A DNA stretch of 41,582 nt from JAPXSY01 sp033812795 (GTDB lineage: Bacteria > Verrucomicrobiota > Kiritimatiellia > RFP12 > UBA1067), in the NCBI GenBank assembly GCA_033812795.1, contig JAPXSY010000026.1, forward strand, positions 1 through 41,582. The letters run 5' to 3'. The number at the start of each line of letters is the position of its first letter. Position 1 is the first letter of the stretch. Position numbers and translations under genes: made by a program. Shown piece after piece: positions 35,281-41,582 of this stretch. A model generated the notes under the pieces. That model had not been told where the DNA came from and made no database searches. It worked only from the letters and a program-made list of their open reading frames with translations.

Positions 35281-38200
35281 TCACCTCCCCGTGATGAACC
35301 AAGCCGCGCTGCCGGCGGTGGGAAGCGCAACGGAAAGCGAGCGGCCGTTCGATTCCAAAGCACCCTCGCCGCCGACCGTCTCGACGGAAGAACCGAGTTC
35401 CACCGTGAAAACGATCGCCTCAGTCTGCGGTGCGTAGAGCGTGTTGGCGGCTATGAAAGCATGCCCCCCGCTCCCGCGTTCCCAGAGCGCGTAGGAAATC
35501 TGGCCCTGGCGTCCGCGGCGGACGAGCCGTGACCCCGGCTCGACCGTCATACCAAGCCATTTGAGAGCCGTTCCGTACGCCTCGCCCATACCCTCCCAGA
35601 GTTCCTTGTGCTCGGGCACGTCGATGAAGTGCATGTAGCCGGTCACATTGTTGACGAGCGCGACATAGACGTTGTTGCGGTATTCAAGCTGATGCGGCTC
35701 GCGGATGCCCTCCTGATAGGCATAGGTCTGCAACCACTCGATACCCGGCAGATGCGTGTCGTCCATACGCGACCGCAACGTCGAGGTGCCGATCTCGAAG
35801 GCGGAGAGCGACCCAAAGTTCGGCTTGCACGAATAGGTGTAGCAGTCGAGCGAATAGATGTCGGTCGCTCCGTCTTCCGCGAAATACTTCGTGCCGACCG
35901 TGCAGCCGGTGTGGTTCCAGTTGATGAAATGGAGCCGCGCGGGATCATAGTCCTTGATCGCACGGTAGCCCTTCGGGTAGTCCTCGAGCTTTACACCGAA
36001 GCTCTTTTCCCAGTTGGCGCCGATCTCGTCGAGATAATACCAGCCGAGGATGTCCTTCTTGAACTCGGCAAGTTCGTCGATATGACGTTTGCGGTAATCA
36101 ACCACGGCCTTCATCATACCTTCTTCCTTGAGATTGCCGCACGCGGACCAGATGAGAAGCTTGAAGCCCGCATCGGTGAACTTCTTCGCGATGGTTCTGC
36201 GCATCTCCGACGAGTTGCGCGTGTCCCACAAGACGTAGAGCTCGTTCGGGATCATGACCGTGTTGAAATTGCGTTTCTTTAATTCCCCGATATGCCAGTC
36301 AGTCGGGATCTTGTCGTTGCGTCCGCCGCCCATCCATGCCGTGAAAATGATCGGAAAAAACGGCTGACCGTCGTGGTTGATCGTTTCGTTGAAGCGATTA
36401 ATGCGAGTATAGTGCTTCTCATCGGCGAATTTGCGGAAGTGGCTTCTTCCCTCGCCGTTCGCCGCCTTGACGACCACTTCATAATAACCGTCAGCGAATG
36501 CACCGATTTCGATTTCCCCCTCATTTCCCGAAAGGGTCAGCGTCACGTGATCCACGTGACCGTCTTGAGCAAGCGGGACGCTTGCCCCTGTCACCTCCAT
36601 CTCCACCGGAGCCTTCGCATTCCTCAGCCGAAACCGCGCTGTCTTCTCGGTCGTGTAGAAATCGTATTCCACGAATACCGCAGGCGGCTCTACCTTGCTG
36701 CCTCGCGGCAGCCCGGTCACGCGGAAGAAATCGGGCGCGGAATGGAAGCCGGCCCTGATGGCACTGAAATAAAGGGGCTTTACGCCGTCAAACTCGGTCA
36801 CCGCGAAATTCATGCGCCAGACCTCGCCGCCAGGTTGCGTGAAGAGCGAAAGGGGTATCTCGAAGATACCGCGCCAGCCCTGCGCGGTCTCACTCGCGGC
36901 AAACGCCCATCCCTCGTTGATCTCAGCCTGCCCGTTACCGTTGTCCTGACACGCATACGCACCGTTGCGCCCACCCATGAAATGAAGTGCTCCGGCGCCG
37001 TTGGCCTGCGGCGAAACGAAAAGCTCGACGGCCTCGTTGCCGGTGACGAGCGGCCCGTGCGGCTTGCTCTTTACCGGAGGCTTTTTCCCGCTCGCCATCT
37101 CGAAGGCAACCTTCAGGACATCTCCATCCCGGTACGCTGCGGCTTGATAGCGCCCATCTACGTGTTTTCCATAATCGCCGTGGACGTAAAAGCGGTCGAT
37201 CTTCACGGCCGCGGACCAGTCGCCACCGCGCGGCAGGGCGATCGTCTCGATCTTCGCCGGCGGCGGCGGAACCTGATTGCCTGCGAAAAGATCGGGAAAG
37301 GTCGCATCGACCGGCGAAGGCTTCCAGGGAAGCGCGGTCTTTCCCGCGTGCAACATGGGCGCGGCGAGATAGAGTTCGTTCCGGTTGTATTCAAGCGTCG
37401 CCGTCGCCTCCGCGACCGCACGGTCGAGATGCGCGGTGAAAATGAGTCGTTGCCACTCGGAACCGACCGTGAACGCCTTCTTGCCGGGCCTCATGCCCCT
37501 AAGGATGAGATTCATCTTCGCCTCACCCGTCACGGCCCGCGCATAGACCGAAAACGTATAGTCCGTGCCGCCCGCGAGGGGGCCCGGCCTCAGATATGTG
37601 CGGCCGACCTTGTTCACGTAGAGAACACGCGCGCCCTCCACCGGCGAGGCGACGTCATCGGCCATGCGGAAGAACTTTCCTTCATGTGTGCCCTGCTGGA
37701 AGGTCTGGAAACTGTGGCCACCGCCGGTGTTCCAAAACTCGGGCATACCGTTGTCATGATAGGAGAGTTTGAAGGACGAATTCCAGAGGACGTTTGGCTC
37801 TTCCGCGATCTGATTGCCCTCAAGCACCTCGACATCGTCAAGGTACGCGCGCCCTTTGACGAGGAGAAGCCCGACACCAACCGACTTGATGTCCTCCGGC
37901 GCAGAAAATGCCTTCTCGAAATATGTCCAGTCCTCGAGTTTCGTCGCTGTGTAGATATCGGTCTCGCCGACGTAGCTCATCCCCTCGGCATAATTGAAGA
38001 GCCGGATATTGATCTTTTCGGCATCCCCCTTCAGATAGCCGCGGATCGTGTAGACCGCGCCCGGCACGACCTTCACGAAATTACGGCAGAACGCCTGATT
38101 GCCGATGCCATTATGCGTGTACTCGAGCGCGTACCCCCCGGCATGGGCATCTCTGGTGACGCTCATCGTGCTGCCGCCCGGGCTCGCGCAATTTCCCCAG

Positions 38201-38304
38201 CCCGTGAGCCTGCCGCCCTCGAAATCTCCGTTCGTCAGCAGATTGCCGCCCGCGAGAGCACTTCCTACAGCCGCCATCACGGCCATCATCGCGCAGTATT
38301 TCAT
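35281..38304 (-). CDS. Large secreted multi-CBM protein with TIM-barrel domain
   Basis: This is a 1007-residue exported carbohydrate-active protein. A signal peptide (MAVMAAVGSALA) is followed by two jelly-roll modules (NLLTNGDFEGGRLTGW to YLDDVEVLEG; NVLWNSSFKL to about 340). A CBM9/DOMON-like domain spans about 365-540 (NEAVELFVSP, GWRGIFEIPLSLF), and a barrel starts with DGQPFFPIIFTAW (about 645) and contains GWYYLDEIGANW (about 752), an Asp-Glu motif as in the 10609 protein. ATG 38304 has GGATG upstream and lies 15 nt after the stop of the beta-solenoid gene 38320-40443, with which it is co-transcribed. No GH family is assigned. Confidence 0.78.
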   Translation of the reverse strand: MKYCAMMAVMAAVGSALAGGNLLTNGDFEGGRLTGWGNCASPGGSTMSVTRDAHAGGYALEYTHNGIGNQAFCRNFVKVVPGAVYTIRGYLKGDAEKINIRLFNYAEGMSYVGETDIYTATKLEDWTYFEKAFSAPEDIKSVGVGLLLVKGRAYLDDVEVLEGNQIAEEPNVLWNSSFKLSYHDNGMPEFWNTGGGHSFQTFQQGTHEGKFFRMADDVASPVEGARVLYVNKVGRTYLRPGPLAGGTDYTFSVYARAVTGEAKMNLILRGMRPGKKAFTVGSEWQRLIFTAHLDRAVAEATATLEYNRNELYLAAPMLHAGKTALPWKPSPVDATFPDLFAGNQVPPPPAKIETIALPRGGDWSAAVKIDRFYVHGDYGKHVDGRYQAAAYRDGDVLKVAFEMASGKKPPVKSKPHGPLVTGNEAVELFVSPQANGAGALHFMGGRNGAYACQDNGNGQAEINEGWAFAASETAQGWRGIFEIPLSLFTQPGGEVWRMNFAVTEFDGVKPLYFSAIRAGFHSAPDFFRVTGLPRGSKVEPPAVFVEYDFYTTEKTARFRLRNAKAPVEMEVTGASVPLAQDGHVDHVTLTLSGNEGEIEIGAFADGYYEVVVKAANGEGRSHFRKFADEKHYTRINRFNETINHDGQPFFPIIFTAWMGGGRNDKIPTDWHIGELKKRNFNTVMIPNELYVLWDTRNSSEMRRTIAKKFTDAGFKLLIWSACGNLKEEGMMKAVVDYRKRHIDELAEFKKDILGWYYLDEIGANWEKSFGVKLEDYPKGYRAIKDYDPARLHFINWNHTGCTVGTKYFAEDGATDIYSLDCYTYSCKPNFGSLSAFEIGTSTLRSRMDDTHLPGIEWLQTYAYQEGIREPHQLEYRNNVYVALVNNVTGYMHFIDVPEHKELWEGMGEAYGTALKWLGMTVEPGSRLVRRGRQGQISYALWERGSGGHAFIAANTLYAPQTEAIVFTVELGSSVETVGGEGALESNGRSLSVALPTAGSAAWFITGR

Positions 38305-38319
38305 GTTGTGAACGCATCC

Positions 38320-40443
38320 TTAACGAAGCATGACGCTCAAGCCGGTTTTCATGTGCCGGAAATAGAGATGCCTGTCCTCATCCTGGATGAGCACGCCGCC
38401 CTTGACCCGGATGTTCTCGGGACGGAAGGAACCGCTGCGCGAACCGGTTACGTTGACGAGCTTCACCTTTTTCGTCTCGCCGGTATAGGCGCGGCCGTCG
38501 ACTTCGATCTCCGCGTTATCCGCAATCGCCATCTTAGTCGAAACGGTGAGCGAAGCGATACCGTCCTCGTCGAGCACGAACCGCAGTTTCGCCTTGCCGT
38601 GGGTCAAAAGTTCGCCGCTCGCGTTCTCGTAACCATTAGTGAGAATGAGATAGGGCGTCTTGAGCGAACCGCCGGAACCGATCATCTCGAGCGTGCCGGT
38701 ACCGTCGCGCCCGAGCCAGACACCCTGAACATCCGTATTGCCGGTGTTGGCCTTAATGACCTCGAGAGAGCATGGCTTCTCCTTGTCCGCGCACGCGATC
38801 GTGAGCGTACCGACGGCATCGTGGCTGGAGAACGGACACCATCCCGTGTTGATATCAGCAAACAAGAAATCGTCCGGCGCGGCGCCGCCGATCATCATCG
38901 GCGCGATGACCCGAGCCGTTCCGTTCGACATCACCCATTCGCCGCGCCCGCCCACAAAGCCGACGACCATCGTCTGGTTCCCGCCATACGTCGGATAATC
39001 CGGATCGCACTTGAGAAGCGTACCGCCGGTCTGCACGAAGCGCCCGTAACCGTCGCCCGCGCCGATCGACCAGTAACCCTGGGCATTCGTGATTGAGCCG
39101 GACGAAAGCTCGAGCGTGCCTACCGCCGGGGCCGGCACGGCCTTGTTGTTGTACCGGGCGTAGACGCCGTCACCGATGCGGAAGCCCGCAAGCCCCTTGC
39201 AACCATAACCGGTGTCGACAAACGGCGTACTGAGATAAAGATTTGCACCCGCGACCCGCACCAGCCCCGTCGGTGCCCAAGTCGCCGCATCGGCCGGCTG
39301 ATGTGCCGCATTGTCCCCGCGGGCACGATTCAGCGCCTGATTATCCGTCGTACCGACCATAAGACCGTAGGTTTTCCCCAGCACGATAAGACCCGAGCGC
39401 AGATTGAGCTCGCCGTAGCCCGCATAGGCACCCACGGCTGTAGTCCGTCCGAGATTGCACTGCTCTGTCGAAGAGAACTCGGCGACGGCGATCCCTCCCG
39501 GTGTCCATTCACCAACCGTCATCAGATACGGCTCGACTCCCACCCCGAAACACGCCTGATCCGTAACCGTCAGTTCGACACGCTTCCCCGCATCGGACGG
39601 AATCAGCAGGAAATCGCTGTGAACGCCCGCTTTGCTTTGCACGACGCAGACCGCTTCGTCGTGGAATTCCATCTTGCCGGATCGTATCTCGAGCGCGACA
39701 GACGTATAACCCTCGGCGGACACATACGAATTCGAGAAGACACTCGTGCCGCTGAAGACCATCTCGCCGCCGGTCATCGAAAACGGTGCCGTGTGGTAGT
39801 GATTTCGATTCTGGGAGAACGCCAGCGAACCGTCATGGACGCGCACCTTCGCATTCTCCGGCACCTTGAACTGTCCGTAGCCGTCTGACGAGTGCCACGC
39901 GAAGGAGCCGCCGTTCGTGATCGTCAACGTCGCAGGTTGCTGCGCCGTGCCGCTCAGCGCGACATGGCCGTTCATCCGGAGATCCACCTTGCCGCCATCG
40001 ACGGCGAACTCGGACTTCGTGATAAAAAGTCCTTGATCGGAGGACAACCCGTCACTCGTGGAGGCGAGGAAGTTGAACGCTCCGCCCGCGCCGATGATCG
40101 TCTTCGCGCCAAAGTTCTGCTTGTAGTAATACTTCGGCGAGGAACTCGTAAAATCGAAGAAACTGAGCGGGGAATGAATCGTGAAAACTGTCGATCCCTC
40201 GGCATTGCCGATCACCGTATTCGTCGCGCAGGTCGTCCCCGCCGCGTTCAACGTGATCGAATAATCGACGCCGCTATTCTCGATCGACGCAGGCGTCACC
40301 GCATCCGGCACCACCCCGCCCTCCCAGTTCGCCGCGTTATCCCACGCGCCGCTTGTCACCTCCGACTTCCAATTCACGCCGAAAACGGAACGCGCCACCG
40401 CTACGACTGCGGTGATCGCCCAGACTGCCTTACTGTATCTCAT
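38320..40443 (-). CDS. Secreted beta-solenoid (autotransporter-type strand-rich) protein
   Basis: The 707-residue exported protein has no known function. The start is ATG at 40443 with SD GAGAGGA; in-frame codons continue upstream, but they lack a signal peptide. Residues 1-22 form the signal peptide (AITAVVAVARSVFG). The mature N-terminus has AWDNAANWEGGVVPDAV, the opening common to strand-rich surface proteins. Rungs such as LTITNGGSFAWHSSDGYGQF, GTLELSSGSITNAQGYWSIG and GTLEMIGSGGSLK follow. The tail YFRHMKTGLSVMLR ends in the motif shared with two other proteins here. It is the first gene of the minus-strand carbohydrate cluster. Confidence 0.75.
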   Translation of the reverse strand: MRYSKAVWAITAVVAVARSVFGVNWKSEVTSGAWDNAANWEGGVVPDAVTPASIENSGVDYSITLNAAGTTCATNTVIGNAEGSTVFTIHSPLSFFDFTSSSPKYYYKQNFGAKTIIGAGGAFNFLASTSDGLSSDQGLFITKSEFAVDGGKVDLRMNGHVALSGTAQQPATLTITNGGSFAWHSSDGYGQFKVPENAKVRVHDGSLAFSQNRNHYHTAPFSMTGGEMVFSGTSVFSNSYVSAEGYTSVALEIRSGKMEFHDEAVCVVQSKAGVHSDFLLIPSDAGKRVELTVTDQACFGVGVEPYLMTVGEWTPGGIAVAEFSSTEQCNLGRTTAVGAYAGYGELNLRSGLIVLGKTYGLMVGTTDNQALNRARGDNAAHQPADAATWAPTGLVRVAGANLYLSTPFVDTGYGCKGLAGFRIGDGVYARYNNKAVPAPAVGTLELSSGSITNAQGYWSIGAGDGYGRFVQTGGTLLKCDPDYPTYGGNQTMVVGFVGGRGEWVMSNGTARVIAPMMIGGAAPDDFLFADINTGWCPFSSHDAVGTLTIACADKEKPCSLEVIKANTGNTDVQGVWLGRDGTGTLEMIGSGGSLKTPYLILTNGYENASGELLTHGKAKLRFVLDEDGIASLTVSTKMAIADNAEIEVDGRAYTGETKKVKLVNVTGSRSGSFRPENIRVKGGVLIQDEDRHLYFRHMKTGLSVMLR

Positions 40444-40616
40444 TTCACTGCTTCCTCTCATCACCGTCTTACAGGGGTCACTACCATCCCATAGGGCAGA
40501 CCGGCAACCCATCGACTCCCATTGATTGGCACACATTTTGTAGGGAAGGCAAAAGGTCACCCCTAAAAAAACGAAAACGTTGGCCCCAAAGCCGTCCGCC
40601 TGTAACCTGCAGGCGC

Positions 40617-40775
40617 ATGAAAAACAAAACCAAGCCGCATGACCGTGCAACCACGAAGCCGATAAAGACAGTATACACCGTACTGCGGCAGATCGTCCAG
40701 TGGATTCCTGAAGGACTTCCGGACTGGGGCAACGGGTCTGAATCTACAAAACATAAAACACATGAAACTTCATGA
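40617..40775 (+). pseudogene. Possible transposase N-terminal relic
   Basis: The 52 codons read from the ATG at 40617 include TVYTVLRQIVQWIPEGLP, which resembles the start of IS4-family (DUF4372-type) transposases. The rest of such a gene is absent, and the frame ends at TGA 40773. The similarity is from memory and short, so confidence is low. It continues in the same frame into the XRE relic. Confidence 0.3.
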
Positions 40776-40898
40776 AATGTGCATCGCACATATGTCGGCA
40801 TGATCGAACATGGCGAAAAAAATATCACGTTACGCAACATTGCCAAATTTGTAAAGGCGCTAAGGACACCGATCCACGAACTGTTGAATTTGGAGTAG
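40776..40898 (+). pseudogene. XRE-type HTH regulator relic
   Basis: After the TGA at 40773-40775 the same frame reads HRTYVGMIEHGEKNITLRNI, then AKFVKALRTPIHELLNLE, and stops at 40896-40898. This is the second half of an HTH_3 (XRE) domain, including the recognition helix region and the ending ELL. The first half and any start codon are missing, so it is a remnant rather than a gene. Confidence 0.55.
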
Positions 40899-41051
40899 TC
40901 ATTGTGATGTCCTTCCGTTCTGGACTGTATTGTATTTCTTGGCGATCTTTCTCAAGGCCAGTATTTAACGGATTCGCAATCGATTCGTGACAGGGGTCAT
41001 GCGGGTCGATCGCGTGTTTTGTGCGTAAGCAGTCGGGAGCGCGGGCGTCTT

Positions 41052-41101
41052 CCGCGCTACGCGCGGATTTAGGAGTTAGCCTGCCGCGCGGCTTCGCCGC
41101 G
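41052..41101. repeat. Two close perfect hairpins (REP-like)
   Basis: CCGCGC-TAC-GCGCGG at 41052-41066 and CGCGGC-TTC-GCCGCG at 41087-41101, each with a 6-bp perfect stem and 3-nt loop. The second is followed by six A, so it is not a plus-strand terminator. Whether similar hairpins recur elsewhere in the genome is unknown. Confidence 0.45.
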
Positions 41102-41124
41102 AAAAAACCTTGGAATAAGTTTAG

Positions 41125-41258
41125 GACATGATTAACATGATGTTGTTTAATCCTGAAAATCCTGTCATCCTGTCAATTTATAGGCAAGGAGTTTTTTCAC
41201 TTCGACGTTCTGAGTTCGGCGTTGGGCGTTCGGCGTTCAAAGGACCAAAGGACAAAAG
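41125..41258. repeat. Dispersed-type intergenic repeat (AATCCTG and GGCGTTC motifs)
   Basis: From 41125, a GATTAACATGATG/ATCCTGAAAATCCTG segment holds four short AATCCTG-like units. From 41201 it is followed by GTTC/GGCGTT repeats and AAAGGAC units. Such strings are found, in my recollection, between genes in diverse bacterial genomes. No ORF is present, and the stretch from 40899 to 41325 otherwise shows no gene. Confidence 0.45.
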
Positions 41259-41325
41259 GTTTTCCCACGGGCACCTCAGCCGCCAGCCGTAACGTCCCCT
41301 CCCCGAACCTTTTTTGGTTCCGGTG

Positions 41326-41582
41326 TCATGAATTGTGAGGCAACGCGCGGTGGCGAATGAGAATGCGCTTATAAACCTTGACGCCATTTACGACTCCGGA
41401 TGCGTTTAGGTCGTAAACGCCCGGTTTGCCAAAAATTGCCATATAGGCATCTCTGCACTCTTGGGACGTATATACCCGCGTCCTGCAGGCATTGTTCGGA
41501 TCGTTGGACTCTGTCGTGCCCACAATCTCAAACTGGTCTGGGTTATATTTGTCGAGGAATGTGATGGGGACGCCCATCACCC
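41326..41582 (-). CDS. EcoRI-type adenine-specific DNA methyltransferase, C-terminal fragment
   Basis: The right edge cuts this gene; only its last 85 or so codons are present. MGVPITFLDKYNPDQFEIVG followed by YKRILIRHRA is the C-terminal signature of the EcoRI methylase family (adenine N6, site GAATTC in the prototype). The catalytic motif and start lie beyond the window. A cognate endonuclease may lie outside. The 3' end faces the relic zone, and a hairpin GAACC-AAAAAA-GGTTC follows the stop without a T-run. Confidence 0.85.
   Translation of the reverse strand, partial: VMGVPITFLDKYNPDQFEIVGTTESNDPNNACRTRVYTSQECRDAYMAIFGKPGVYDLNASGVVNGVKVYKRILIRHRALPHNS

Noticed and set aside
36292..39096. 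Plus-strand open frame of 934 codons
   Set aside because: It spans two minus-strand secreted genes and the gap between them, with no signal peptide or domain, so it is an antisense shadow.
41125..41176. A degenerate CRISPR array
   Set aside because: The AATCCTG units are 7-9 nt long with almost no spacers; no 28-29-nt repeats are seen.

Overview
The window looks like a scaffold from a Gram-negative, GC-rich bacterium of the PVC group, most like Kiritimatiellota/Lentisphaerae-type Verrucomicrobiota. This is inferred from the mix of secreted right-handed beta-helix proteins, multi-domain carbohydrate-active proteins and an Lgt/LolA-like lipoprotein system; no rRNA or marker tree was available. 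Two runs of exactly 10 N (1138-1147 and 10173-10182) are assembly joins, so this is probably a draft or metagenome-derived assembly.

Left part (133-8848, all minus strand): a complete type I-E CRISPR-Cas operon, read from right to left as cas3, cse1, a HEAT-repeat gene, cse2, cas6e, cas7, cas5, cas1, cas2. Most junctions overlap by 4 or 11 nt or are closely spaced. Two things are unusual. A small HEAT-repeat protein is translationally coupled between cse1 and cse2, and cas6e precedes cas7 and cas5. No repeat-spacer array lies in the window; it is expected left of position 1. cas1 is broken only by an N-gap.

Next come a secreted alpha/beta-hydrolase (8946-10172, minus), a tRNA-Val(GAC) with its own promoter and a rho-independent terminator (10330-10511), and three secreted plus-strand genes: a CBM9/TIM-barrel protein, a jelly-roll protein and a large duplicated beta-helix protein (10609-17022). 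At 17146-17183 a 38-nt copy of the tRNA-Val 3' end recurs in the same orientation. The 6.7 kb between the two copies therefore has the geometry of a tRNA-integrated island, although no integrase remains.

The centre (17299-29188) is housekeeping: iorA and iorB (indolepyruvate:ferredoxin oxidoreductase) split by an AT-richer orphan DNA methyltransferase, then yraN, tatD, an L,D-transpeptidase, thiD and thiC. lgt runs on the opposite strand and overlaps the 3' end of thiC by 67 nt. A LolA-like gene and two CNNM/CBS membrane proteins follow as a tight operon.

The right part (29280-40443, minus) is a second secreted-protein cluster: two beta-solenoid proteins flanking two large carbohydrate-active TIM-barrel proteins and a propeller-like protein. 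The three beta-helix proteins of the window share a short C-terminal tail (basic, Gly-Leu/Met, hydrophobic, final Arg/Lys) and similar translation-start leaders, which suggests a shared export or anchoring route. The last kilobase is a decayed boundary zone: a transposase/XRE relic, hairpins, a dispersed-type intergenic repeat, and the 3' end of an EcoRI-type adenine methyltransferase cut by the window edge.
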